A stretch of 64,000 nt of DNA from positions 124,001 to 188,000 of the forward strand of contig CAMKKZ010000002.1 in the NCBI GenBank assembly GCA_946413525.1, in the 5' to 3' direction. Shown in pieces: positions 41,230-49,645 of this stretch (position 1 is its first letter; each line of letters starts with the position of its first letter). Under the pieces are notes generated by a model, which saw only the letters and a program-made list of their open reading frames with translations, had not been told where the DNA came from and ran no database searches. Origin of the DNA: an uncultured Oribacterium sp. GTDB taxonomy: Bacteria > Bacillota > Clostridia > Lachnospirales > Lachnospiraceae. Made by a program: the position numbers and the translations under genes.

Positions 41230-42900
41230 TCAAATGAAATCCGGAGGTTCCTCCGCGGTTTCAACTGGAAAATTGATTTTTGAGAGATCCTCGTCTGCTA
41301 TATAGGAATATTCCCTCTCATTCCCGTCTTCCGTATATTTAATGGAAAAACTGATTTCCTTCTGAAAACGATCCGACACGAAATTCTGAAGAATAGCAAG
41401 CTTATCCGGTTCGGAGAGCGTTGTATAGGTTGCCCTGCTGCCTGTCGCGATAATCATCCCACCCTTATCTTTATCAGGATAGACAAACGTATTGCCAAGA
41501 GATGCCCTCAGCAATCCTCCATCCATTTCAGCGATTATGTCTTGCCACTGCTCCCTTAAGCGCTGATAATCCTCATATTGCCCTTTCGGCAGCCTGACAG
41601 GCTCGTGCTGCTTTCTTTGATCGTTTTCCCCCAGGGCGACGGGGCTTTCCATGCTCTTCGCGCCGTTTCCATTTTCCTTTGAGGCGATAAGCTGTTTTAA
41701 AGCCGCAAGCGTCTCATTTCCAATCCCATCGTATGACAGGCTGCCATGGGCATTTGCATTTCTTTCCAGCGCCGAAATTCTCGACAAAATCCCTTCCTCG
41801 GAAACGTCTGTCTCCGGATAAGCCAGCTTCACCAGCATTGTTTCAATCAAAACTCTTTTTTGCGAGGAATACCTGAGCTGATTCGATAGTTCGGAAAGCA
41901 TCCGTATGTAACGAAGCAACTCGTCCATGGATAATTTTTCCTGATCTGCGCTCAGACGCTCAATATCCTCCCGGGACATGTCAACAATGCCTTTCAGATC
42001 CCTTACTGTCTTTGCCATCAGAATGTTCCTGACATAAGCCATAAAGTCTGAAACAAACTGTCCAAGCTCCTTCCCCTGGTTCACCATATCTCCAACCAGG
42101 GTGAGCGCCTTTTTCATGTCCCTGGACGCGAGAGCCCGCACCATATCGGAATATACCTTGGCGTCCAGTGCGCCGAGCACATCCAGCGCATCCTCATATT
42201 CAATCCTCCTGCTGAATAGGTACGATGAACACTGATCCAGGAGGCTGACAGAATCCCTCATTGAGCCATCCCCTACTCTGGCGATATACATCAGGGCGTC
42301 ATCCGAAATGTCAATCTTTTCAAAATCCGCGATTTCGCGAAGCCGGTCCGCAATCACTTCCGTGCTTATCCTTTTAAAATCATATCGCTGGCATCTTGAC
42401 AAAATCGTGACTGGCAATTTGTTCGGTTCGGTGGTAGCAAGAGCAAATATTACATAATCCGGCGGCTCTTCCAGCGTTTTCAGGAATGCGTTAAAGGCCT
42501 GGGTGCTCAACATGTGCACTTCATCTATGATATATACTTTATACCTTCCCTCGGCAGGAGGGTACTGAACCTGCTCCCTGATCTGCCGTATATCATCCAC
42601 GCCATTATTGGAAGCCGCATCCATTTCTATGACATTCATGCTGGACTCCTCAAGGATTGCCTTGCAGGATCCGCACTGATTACATGGATTTCCATTCACC
42701 GGTGATTCACAGTTCACCGCCCTGGCAAGTATTTTGGCTATGGAAGTTTTGCCTGTCCCCCTGGTTCCACAAAACAGATAGGCATGCCCGATTCTTCCGG
42801 TACGGATCTGATTTTTAAAGGATTCCGTAATCGGCTCCTGACCCTTTACCTCGTCAAAGGTCTTAGACCTCCATTTCCTGTATAAAGCTGTATAGCCCAA
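41230..42900 (-). CDS. dnaX: DNA polymerase III subunit gamma/tau
   Basis: Clamp-loader ATPase of the replisome. The 556 residues begin MGYTALYRKWRSKTFDEVKG. They show Walker A in FCGTRGTGKTSIAKILARAV, a four-Cys zinc module (CESPVNGNPCNQCGSC), Walker B DEVHMLSTQAFNAFLKTLEE and the sensor/Arg-finger region LSRCQRYDFKR. The C-terminal part (from about residue 370) is the variable tau tail. An A6G run near 41850 exists but is not in the phase of the classic frameshift heptamer. Confidence 0.96.
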   Translation of the reverse strand: MGYTALYRKWRSKTFDEVKGQEPITESFKNQIRTGRIGHAYLFCGTRGTGKTSIAKILARAVNCESPVNGNPCNQCGSCKAILEESSMNVIEMDAASNNGVDDIRQIREQVQYPPAEGRYKVYIIDEVHMLSTQAFNAFLKTLEEPPDYVIFALATTEPNKLPVTILSRCQRYDFKRISTEVIADRLREIADFEKIDISDDALMYIARVGDGSMRDSVSLLDQCSSYLFSRRIEYEDALDVLGALDAKVYSDMVRALASRDMKKALTLVGDMVNQGKELGQFVSDFMAYVRNILMAKTVRDLKGIVDMSREDIERLSADQEKLSMDELLRYIRMLSELSNQLRYSSQKRVLIETMLVKLAYPETDVSEEGILSRISALERNANAHGSLSYDGIGNETLAALKQLIASKENGNGAKSMESPVALGENDQRKQHEPVRLPKGQYEDYQRLREQWQDIIAEMDGGLLRASLGNTFVYPDKDKGGMIIATGSRATYTTLSEPDKLAILQNFVSDRFQKEISFSIKYTEDGNEREYSYIADEDLSKINFPVETAEEPPDFI

Positions 42901-42992
42901 TTTCCCTTTCCTTTTTCATTTCAAAAATTGTCGCAACAATTCAATGTTCCATTCCCTATTCACTGTCACCATCAGCGACTACTCCTGATGAT

Positions 42993-43036
42993 AACAAAAA
43001 CAAACCAATTCGGCACCGATTCGCGTGCCGAATTGG
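42993..43036 (-). terminator. Terminator of pfkA
   Basis: CCAATTCGGCAC, eight-base loop, GTGCCGAATTGG, then TTTGTTTTTGTT on the minus strand. Confidence 0.85.
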
Positions 43037-43063
43037 CATTTTGCTTCCAATGTTTATGCCTGC

Positions 43064-44146
43064 TTAGCCTTCATCGCCAAAGGAAATCCCCACCATTCTG
43101 GCCTCGGCCACTATGCTTGACTTCGGGTCTACAACCTTTAACTTGCCCGCAATTTCTGCCAATGGAACTGGCACGATTTCATTATTGACCAAAGCCACCA
43201 TGTTTCCAAATTTTCCTTTTTTAATAAGCTTCGCGGCTTCAACCCCAATCCTCGTTGCAAAAACCCTGTCGTAAGGAACCGGAGCGCCGCCCCTCTGCGT
43301 ATGTCCGGGAACAGTCACCCTGACCTCTGCGCCGGTTTTTGATTCAATCTGTTCTGCCAGCTTATAGGCAACTGAGCGATATTTCGCGGCGTCATCCGCC
43401 ATTTTCTTTTTAAGTTCCTTTTTGCCAAGCTTTGCCTCATCCTTTGATATTGCCCCTTCGGCGACAGCAATGATTGAAAAGCGCGAGCCTCCTTTATTAC
43501 GCTCCGCAATTTTTCTGCAAACCGCGTCTACGCTGTAGGGAATTTCCGGCAGCAGGATGATGTCCGCGCCGCTGGCCATCCCGGCGTAGAGCGTGAGCAG
43601 CCCGACCTTATGCCCCATTACTTCCACGATGAATACCCTTCCATGGGAAGCTGCCGTGGTATGTATGCAGTCAATTGCTTCCGAAGCAACCTGCACGGCA
43701 GAGTAGAATCCAAAGGTCATTTCTGTACCCCATAAGTCATTATCTATTGTTTTGGGGCAGCCAATCACGTTCAGTCCTTCTTCGGAGAGGAGGTTTGCCG
43801 TCTTAAGGGATCCATTCCCCCCCAGGGCCACGAGGCAGTCCAGGCGATGCCTTCTATATGTATTTTTCATGGACTCAACTTTGTCCAGCCCATTTTCATC
43901 CGGTTTCCGGATATCCTTGAACGGCGTACGGCTTGTCCCCAGAATTGTACCCCCTACAGTAAGTATCCCTGAAAAATCCGATTTCGGCATTTTTCGGTAT
44001 TCGTCATAAATCAGCCCCTTGTATCCGTCCAGAAATCCAAATATTTCAACATCGTCATAAAGTCCATACAATCCCTTTGCAACGCCGCGCATGGTAGCAT
44101 TCAATGCCTGACAGTCCCCACCGCTCGTCAAAAAACCGACTCTCAT
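43064..44146 (-). CDS. pfkA: 6-phosphofructokinase (mixed ATP/PPi signature)
   Basis: Phosphorylates fructose 6-phosphate in glycolysis. The 360 residues start MRVGFLTSGGDCQALNATMR (ATG 44146, GGAAAGGAAAG upstream; the longer frame to 44257 has no ribosome site). Motifs are LVALGGNGSLKTA, GCPKTIDNDLWGTEMTFGF, VEVMGHKVGLLTLYAGMA and VPGHTQRGGAPVPYDR. Gly in GGNGS is the ATP-type residue, while Lys in PKTIDND is usual in PPi-dependent enzymes, so the phosphoryl donor should not be assumed. It has its own promoter and terminator. Confidence 0.93.
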   Translation of the reverse strand: MRVGFLTSGGDCQALNATMRGVAKGLYGLYDDVEIFGFLDGYKGLIYDEYRKMPKSDFSGILTVGGTILGTSRTPFKDIRKPDENGLDKVESMKNTYRRHRLDCLVALGGNGSLKTANLLSEEGLNVIGCPKTIDNDLWGTEMTFGFYSAVQVASEAIDCIHTTAASHGRVFIVEVMGHKVGLLTLYAGMASGADIILLPEIPYSVDAVCRKIAERNKGGSRFSIIAVAEGAISKDEAKLGKKELKKKMADDAAKYRSVAYKLAEQIESKTGAEVRVTVPGHTQRGGAPVPYDRVFATRIGVEAAKLIKKGKFGNMVALVNNEIVPVPLAEIAGKLKVVDPKSSIVAEARMVGISFGDEG

Positions 44147-44286
44147 AAGCTTTCCTTTCCGGGATTCTCCAGGAACCCTTCTCCGTTTTCTCTCATTACA
44201 AAATCTGCAATGAGAATGCCGGAGCCTTCCAACTGCATAATTCATCTTATCGTTCAAAAAAACGCAGTCATATTTACGTTCCCTAA

Positions 44287-44315
44287 ATTATATCGTTTGA
44301 CTGCTTGCCTTGCAA
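44287..44315 (-). promoter_or_regulatory. Promoter of pfkA
   Basis: On the minus strand TTGCAA (44315-44310), a 17-base spacer and a perfect TATAAT (44292-44287). The leader is about 135 bases. Confidence 0.8.
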
Positions 44316-44413
44316 GATTCTTTTCTATGTCAGGAACATAAAAATGTACTGAAAATTTTAATATATCAAGCTTGACCCACATCAGAAAGCACGATTTCCA
44401 CAAAATATGCACA

Positions 44414-44485
44414 TTGTCCACATTCAATTTATAATTTTCATAATTCCAACATAATGTTATCCACATTTCCACATTTTTATCCACT
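44414..44485 (+). promoter_or_regulatory. Cluster of three DnaA-box-like sites
   Basis: TTGTCCACA at 44414-44422, TTATCCACA at 44457-44465 (perfect match to the DnaA box TTATNCACA) and TTATCCACT at 44477-44485, all in the same direction in an AT-rich gap between the pfkA and DUF805-gene promoters. The remainder of 44147-44701 holds only those promoters and a decayed family A hairpin (44580-44612). Confidence 0.45.
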
Positions 44486-44542
44486 CATCGTCCACGTATT
44501 CCCCTCCTCTGAAAAATTATCCTCAATCTCCATGCATTCCAT

Positions 44543-44571
44543 TTGCTTTTTACTGAACAGACAAGTATACT
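44543..44571 (+). promoter_or_regulatory. Promoter of the DUF805 protein gene
   Basis: TTGCTT at 44543-44548, a 17-base spacer and TATACT at 44566-44571. A decayed family A hairpin lies at the start of the expected transcript. Confidence 0.65.
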
Positions 44572-44707
44572 ATAAATCAGGCATTAACTATGCCTGATGC
44601 AAAGCAAATGCCAGCTTTATATTAGCTATTGCTGACTCAAAACGACCGCTGCCTTGTCAGAAAACTCAGGCGGTCAAAAACAATTTTGAAAAAAGGAGGC
44701 ATTGACT

Positions 44708-45718
44708 ATGTTATGCGAAAATTGTGGACAGCCTTTGGAAGAAGGAATGAAATTCTGCACGGCCTGCGGTGCCCCTGTGAAAATTAATGCCAATGGCATG
44801 AATCTTCAAAAGGCGGGTCCTGAACAGAATCCTTATGGATATTCAGCGTCTCAGCCGGCCCACAGTCCCGATGTAAAGCAGTTTCCTGGCAATGGGCAGG
44901 AAGCCTCAAACCTTCAGCAGGGCTATGGATCTTACTCTGAAGGCGGTCAATCCTATGGTCAGGCTGCTTTCGGCCAACAGGCTTATGGGCAACCTGGCAG
45001 CGGGCAGCCAGCCTATAATAGTCAGGACGTTCGCGGCCAGAATCCTCAGGATCAATCTTCTTATGGCTCCGCTTCTTACGGGCCCGCCTCTTATGGGCCT
45101 GCTTCTTACGGGCAGAATGACTTTAATCAGAATGCCTACAGCCAAAACGCTTCCGCACAGAATGCCTATGGGCAAAACCCTTATGGAGGCGCGCCTTATG
45201 GGCAAAGCCCTTACGGAGGTGCGCCATATGGGCAAGGCTCTTACGGAGGCGCGCCATACGAGCAAAGCCCTTACGGAAGCGCGCCTTACGGGCAAAACGC
45301 GTATCAATCGCAGGCTTATCAGCCCGTGGGACCTGCAAAGGATATGTCCTTTTCCGATGCAATCACAAGCTTTTTAAGCCACTATTTCGACTGCAGAGGA
45401 AGGGCAAGGCGGAAAGAATACTGGTATGTCGTCCTTTTTAATGTTATTGCCACGCTGATCTTTAACGTCTTGTCCGGCATCTTTTCAAACGGATTCCTTC
45501 ACAACCTTATTCATCTGCTTTCGGTAGCGTACAGCCTTGCTTTATTCATACCGGGCATAATGCTCAGCATTCGAAGGATGCATGACATAGGGAAAGGAGG
45601 CGCCTGGCTTTTCATTTGCCTCATCCCCATTGTCGGACCTCTCATTTTCATTTATTTGTGCTGCAAAGATTCCGTCCCCGGCACAAACCAATATGGGCCA
45701 AACCCAAAATATTCCTGA
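44708..45718 (+). CDS. DUF805 membrane protein with zinc ribbon and Gly/Gln/Tyr-rich linker
   Basis: A 336-residue protein of unknown role. Residues 1-25 form a zinc ribbon (CENCGQPLEEGMKFCTACG). Residues 30-215 are a low-complexity, prion-like stretch rich in Gly, Gln, Tyr, Ser and Asn, with motifs such as SYGQ and PYGGAPYGQS repeated. The C-terminal 120 residues are a DUF805 domain: FDCRGRARRKEYWYVVLFNV, hydrophobic segments, and IMLSIRRMHDIGKGGAWLFI with the terminal PGTNQYGPNPK. The start ATG follows AAAAGGAGG; a TTG six bases earlier is less likely. Confidence 0.9.
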   Translation: MLCENCGQPLEEGMKFCTACGAPVKINANGMNLQKAGPEQNPYGYSASQPAHSPDVKQFPGNGQEASNLQQGYGSYSEGGQSYGQAAFGQQAYGQPGSGQPAYNSQDVRGQNPQDQSSYGSASYGPASYGPASYGQNDFNQNAYSQNASAQNAYGQNPYGGAPYGQSPYGGAPYGQGSYGGAPYEQSPYGSAPYGQNAYQSQAYQPVGPAKDMSFSDAITSFLSHYFDCRGRARRKEYWYVVLFNVIATLIFNVLSGIFSNGFLHNLIHLLSVAYSLALFIPGIMLSIRRMHDIGKGGAWLFICLIPIVGPLIFIYLCCKDSVPGTNQYGPNPKYS

Positions 45719-45807
45719 CAAAAATCTGTCTGTGCAGTCGGGCAACGATAACATACCTGATACCCTCTCCATCAAGCAGATAGTTCATAATGCATTAAGC
45801 CTTTCCT

Positions 45808-45858
45808 ATGCCCGGGAGTGTGATCATTTATGATCATTTCATTCCCGGGCATAATTTT
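45808..45858 (+). terminator. Terminator of the DUF805 protein gene
   Basis: ATGCCCGGGA...TTCCCGGGCAT with inner ATGATCAT pairing, followed by AATTTTC. Confidence 0.65.
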
Positions 45859-45932
45859 CAACTTGCGCATTCACTCCTTTTCATATAGAATTTGTAATCA
45901 TAATAATGTATACAATGAACACGGGTTATTTT

Positions 45933-46826
45933 ATGGATATTTTAAAACTACAGGCTTACGGCAAAATAAATCTCTCACTGGACGTGCTGAGAAAGAGGGA
46001 AGATGGTTATCACGATGTACGCATGATCATGCAGACCGTACGGCTGCATGATACAATTAGCATGATGCGGAATAGCTCCCCCGGCATTACCATTGAAACA
46101 AATCTTCCGTTCCTTCCGACAAACGAACATAACCTGATGCACAAAGCGGCAAAGCTGATTATGGATGAATTTTCAATTAATGACGGAGTCAAAATCAGCC
46201 TGAAAAAAGTCATTCCCGTCTCGGGAGGCATGGGCGGAGGCTCTGCCGATGCGGCCAGCGTGCTTTTTGGAATGAACCGTATGTTTTCCCTTGGACTCAG
46301 CGATGAAGAACTGAAAAAAAGAGGAGCCACTATCGGTGCTGACGTCCCTTTCTGCCTTTGCCATGGGACCGCCCTTTCCGAGGGATTCGGAGAGAAGCTG
46401 GGCAAGCTCCCCCCTTTGCCGGACTGCCACATCGTCCTGGCTCGCCCCGGAATTCCCGTGTCCACACGCTATGTATATGAGCACCTGCATGTTTCCGAGC
46501 TACCTCCTGAGGCACATCCGGATATTGACAGCGCGATCAACGCGCTTTGTCATGGCGATTTGCAGGAGCTTGCCGGATGCGCTGGCAATATTCTGGAGAC
46601 TGTTACGGAACGGGAAAACCCCGTTATTACGGACATCAAAAAAATCATGTGCGAGCATGGCTCCTTTTTATCCCTGATGTCCGGTTCCGGCCCGACCGTG
46701 TTTGGTCTTTTTACGGATTCAGAAGCTGCCGATCGCTGTTACCGCTTTTTTCGATATGGAAACGGGCGGAAAATTGCCAGGCAAAGCTATATCACCTCGC
46801 CATGGATCCAGGGGCCAATTACTTAA
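45933..46826 (+). CDS. ispE: 4-diphosphocytidyl-2-C-methyl-D-erythritol kinase
   Basis: GHMP-family kinase of the MEP (non-mevalonate) isoprenoid pathway. With the ATG at 45933 (MDILKLQAYGKINLSLDVLR) it has 297 residues. Motifs are KREDGYHDVRMIMQTV, the glycine-rich ATP loop PVSGGMGGGSADAASVLFGM, IGADVPFCLCHGTALSEGFG and the C-terminal FLSLMSGSGPTVFGLF. No strong ribosome site is visible, so the ATG at 45906 or 45915 cannot be excluded. A GntR regulator gene follows after 65 bases. Confidence 0.94.
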   Translation: MDILKLQAYGKINLSLDVLRKREDGYHDVRMIMQTVRLHDTISMMRNSSPGITIETNLPFLPTNEHNLMHKAAKLIMDEFSINDGVKISLKKVIPVSGGMGGGSADAASVLFGMNRMFSLGLSDEELKKRGATIGADVPFCLCHGTALSEGFGEKLGKLPPLPDCHIVLARPGIPVSTRYVYEHLHVSELPPEAHPDIDSAINALCHGDLQELAGCAGNILETVTERENPVITDIKKIMCEHGSFLSLMSGSGPTVFGLFTDSEAADRCYRFFRYGNGRKIARQSYITSPWIQGPIT

Positions 46827-46891
46827 ACGCCGCAGAGATGAGCTGGCTTTCCCTTCCATTATTTATTTATATTTACTGACAAGGAAAACAA

Positions 46892-47587
46892 ATGAACGAT
46901 TTCACTATAAACATGAATGAATATCTGCCTCTTCGTGACCTTGTTTTCAACACGCTCCGCCAGGCTATCCTGAAGGGCGAATTAAAGCCCGGGGAACGCC
47001 TGATGGAGATTCAGCTTGCTTCGAAACTTGGGGTATCACGCACTCCCATCCGGGAGGCAATACGCAAATTGGAGCTGGAGGGCCTTGTCCTAATGATGCC
47101 CAGAAGGGGGGCAGAAGTTGCCAAAATATCCCACCAGTCCCTCCAGGACGTTCTCGAAGTCCGCGGAGCCCTTGAGGAACTTGCGACCGATCTAGCCTGC
47201 CAGAGAATCACTTCGGAAGAACTTGCCCATCTCGTTGAGGCGGAAGAGCGCTTTAAAGATGCCGTTGCCACTGGCACCGAAATAGAAATCGCTGAAGCTG
47301 ACGAAGCCTATCACGATATTATTTATAATGCAACTGCCAACAAAAAACTGATTCAAATGATCAACAACCTCCGGGAGCAGATGTACCGTTACCGGCTCGA
47401 ATACATCAAGGACAAAGCCCAGCGAGGAACCCTGATTGATGAACATGAGAAAATCCTGGAAGCAATACGCATTCGCGACATCATCAGGGCCAAGGCCTTG
47501 ATGAAAGAGCATATTGACAATCAGGAATTGAATGTGTCCCGAAGCCTGGAAGAAAAAAGCCAGAAAGAGCATCCGCCTTCTGGTTGA
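46892..47587 (+). CDS. GntR family transcriptional regulator (FCD/FadR type)
   Basis: DNA-binding regulator, 231 residues. The N-terminal winged helix-turn-helix reads LRDLVFNTLRQAILKGELKP with ERLMEIQLASKLGVSRTPIR and EAIRKLELEGLVLMMPRRGA. The C-terminal helical FCD effector domain (VLEVRGALEELATDLACQRI, later EADEAYHDIIYNATANKKLI and IDEHEKILEAI) carries the Asp/His residues that bind a metal and an organic acid in this class. The effector is unknown. It lies in the ispE region, as in several Clostridia. Confidence 0.93.
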   Translation: MNDFTINMNEYLPLRDLVFNTLRQAILKGELKPGERLMEIQLASKLGVSRTPIREAIRKLELEGLVLMMPRRGAEVAKISHQSLQDVLEVRGALEELATDLACQRITSEELAHLVEAEERFKDAVATGTEIEIAEADEAYHDIIYNATANKKLIQMINNLREQMYRYRLEYIKDKAQRGTLIDEHEKILEAIRIRDIIRAKALMKEHIDNQELNVSRSLEEKSQKEHPPSG

Positions 47588-47756
47588 CTTTCAGTCACGT
47601 TTTCAGGTAATTCGGATTCACGTTCCATGAACCCGTAACAGCTCAGACACCCTGGCAGCTACTATATGATTTTCAAGCCCCCAAATAGAACGGAGGATAA
47701 CGATTCATCATCCTCTTCACGAACCAGAAACAAATGATAAATGGAAGCAGGTGATG

Positions 47757-48614
47757 ATGATAGCAAACAATCTTTCTGTTTTTATAGCTGACATTGACGG
47801 CACCCTAACGGTAAAAGGAGGTCCTCTTGGACCCGTGACACGTTCCTCGCTGCAAAGGCTTCACGAGGAAGGCGTCCTTATCGGCATTGCCTCAGGACGC
47901 CCTGTCGACCACCGCATGTATGAACACTCAAGGGACTGGAATCTTGGTTTTGATTTTGATTTTATGATTGGCATGAATGGAGGAGATTTATGGGACAAGG
48001 AAGAAGGCTCCGTCATCCATTATCATAAGCTGTCCAGGGAGGTGATGCGGGAAATTCTTGAGTTCATTTCCTCCCTCGGCCTCAATGCCATTATATATGA
48101 AAATGCTTATGACAGGGTATTGGCTCTGCAAATGGACAATTTTCTTGAATCTTCATCCCGAAGAAACCATTCGATTGTCGAGATTGGCGACATAAACAGG
48201 CTCTGCCGCTTTGATACGGGCAAAATCGAGGTACACTATAATCCTTTACACACAGATAATGTCATGCCGCTTATCTTGAATCGTGTTTCAGAAAAATGGG
48301 CCGTTGTGCAGACATTTCCAGGAACAATAGAATTTCAGGACCCGATGGTCAGCAAGGGAAATGCCCTGAAGAAATATTGCGCCCGTCATGATCTCAGCCT
48401 TTCCCAGGTCATCGCTTTCGGAGATATGGACAATGACATTCCCATGCTGCAGGCTGCTGGCTGGGGCGTTTGCCTTCTTAATGGATCAGAATCGACAAAA
48501 AAAGCAGCTAACGACGTTACGGAATTCGGCGTGACAGATGACGGAGTAGGAAAATACCTTGAAAGGCATTGGCCAGGCCATGGCGGCCCCATTAATTCCC
48601 ATCTATATCCATAG
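47757..48614 (+). CDS. HAD superfamily (Cof-type) hydrolase
   Basis: Cytosolic phosphatase of the Cof/HAD-IIB class; substrate unknown. The 285 residues show motif I FIADIDGTLTVKG with the nucleophile Asp, IGIASGRPVDHRMYEHSRDW (motif II Ser), MVSKGNALKKYCARHDL (motif III Lys) and VIAFGDMDNDIPMLQAAGWG (motif IV). Three start codons in a row (GTG 47751, ATG 47754, ATG 47757) follow GGAAGCAGG; spacing favours 47757. Confidence 0.9.
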   Translation: MIANNLSVFIADIDGTLTVKGGPLGPVTRSSLQRLHEEGVLIGIASGRPVDHRMYEHSRDWNLGFDFDFMIGMNGGDLWDKEEGSVIHYHKLSREVMREILEFISSLGLNAIIYENAYDRVLALQMDNFLESSSRRNHSIVEIGDINRLCRFDTGKIEVHYNPLHTDNVMPLILNRVSEKWAVVQTFPGTIEFQDPMVSKGNALKKYCARHDLSLSQVIAFGDMDNDIPMLQAAGWGVCLLNGSESTKKAANDVTEFGVTDDGVGKYLERHWPGHGGPINSHLYP

Positions 48615-48666
48615 CCAATGACTGAGTTGTTAGTTTTTTAGAAGATTTCAGAAAGGACGTATTTAT

Positions 48667-49269
48667 ATGGAAAACAAGAGAAAAGCAGCGGTTCTTCTGG
48701 CAAACGGCTGTGAAGAAGCCGAATCTCTCTTCACAGTAGATATTCTGCGAAGAGGCGGCATTGTATGCGACATGGTGGCTATTGGCGATGAACTGATGGT
48801 TACCGGCAGCCACGGGATCACGGTAAAGGCCGATTTAATGATGAAGGATGCCGACAAATCCTCTTATGATCTGCTGGTGCTTCCAGGGGGCCAGCCGGGT
48901 TCCGATCATCTGCGAGACAACGATGATGTGATCGGCTGGGTACGTGAGTTTGCGCTCGACCCGCAAAAATTCATTGCGGCCATCTGCGCTGCCCCGCAGG
49001 TTCTGGCCAAAGCCGGGGTCTGCAGTGGAAAGCGCGTCACCTCCTACCCTGCTGACAGATACCGCGCCCTTTTCACAGATGCCGATTATGTTGATGCCAT
49101 ATCCGATATGGAGGAACTGGTAGTTGTCGACGGCCACATTATCACAAGCCGCGGCCCAGGCTCCACCATGCCCTTCGCTTATAAACTTGTGGAAATTCTT
49201 GGCGGCGATGCGGAAAGCCTGAAGGAAGCCATGCAATATAATGCCCTGAAAAAGGCAGTGTCACTTTGA
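48667..49269 (+). CDS. DJ-1/PfpI family protein
   Basis: A 200-residue protein of the DJ-1/ThiJ subgroup (glyoxalase or protein deglycase-like, or chaperone; activity undecided). It starts RKAAVLLANGCEEAESLFTV with the conserved Glu, has LLVLPGGQPGSDHLRDND, and carries the nucleophilic Cys in FIAAICAAPQVLAKAG. The end IITSRGPGSTMPFAYKLVE is typical. AGAAAGGACG precedes the ATG. It follows the HAD gene by 52 bases and may be co-transcribed. Confidence 0.93.
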   Translation: MENKRKAAVLLANGCEEAESLFTVDILRRGGIVCDMVAIGDELMVTGSHGITVKADLMMKDADKSSYDLLVLPGGQPGSDHLRDNDDVIGWVREFALDPQKFIAAICAAPQVLAKAGVCSGKRVTSYPADRYRALFTDADYVDAISDMEELVVVDGHIITSRGPGSTMPFAYKLVEILGGDAESLKEAMQYNALKKAVSL

Positions 49270-49295
49270 CCTTTTCCCGTCTCGAGCCGAAAAAA

Positions 49296-49327
49296 TGACC
49301 GGGCAGCCATTCCTCCCTGCCCGGTCA
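49296..49327. terminator. Strong hairpin after the DJ-1 gene
   Basis: TGACCGGGCAG, loop, CTGCCCGGTCA. On the minus strand it is followed by TTTTTT, on the plus strand by AATCCCTC. It probably ends the DJ-1 transcript. The rest of 49328-49645 shows no gene. Confidence 0.6.
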
Positions 49328-49645
49328 ATCCCTCTATTCCCACTTTTTCCCTTTCTTGACATTTCTCCCTGTTCTTTTTCCTTTGCCCCCGCCGGCTTCC
49401 TTTATTCTTCTTTTTATTAGAATTTAATATCTGTTTTATTTCACGGCATTATTTTAATCATCAATCCTGAAACGGTGCTGAAAAAATTCGAGTTTTGTTG
49501 CAAAATAAATTGCCAGAATATATAATTGCCGGTAAAAACAAAGAAACGAATCCCCTGTTCGCAGTCGATATTGACGGCCGCGAGCAGAGGGCTTCGGAGA
49601 CGCATCACGACGGTTCCGCCATAATCATAAAGAAAGAAGGAACAC

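Noticed and set aside
41845..41860. A6G run in dnaX as a programmed frameshift site producing gamma.
   Set aside because: Codons read CAA AAA AGA, which is not the phase of the A AAA AAG heptamer, and no stimulatory structure was evident.
44254..44484. A 76-codon minus-strand frame upstream of pfkA.
   Set aside because: It covers the pfkA promoter and DnaA-box region, has no ribosome site and no resemblance to a protein family.
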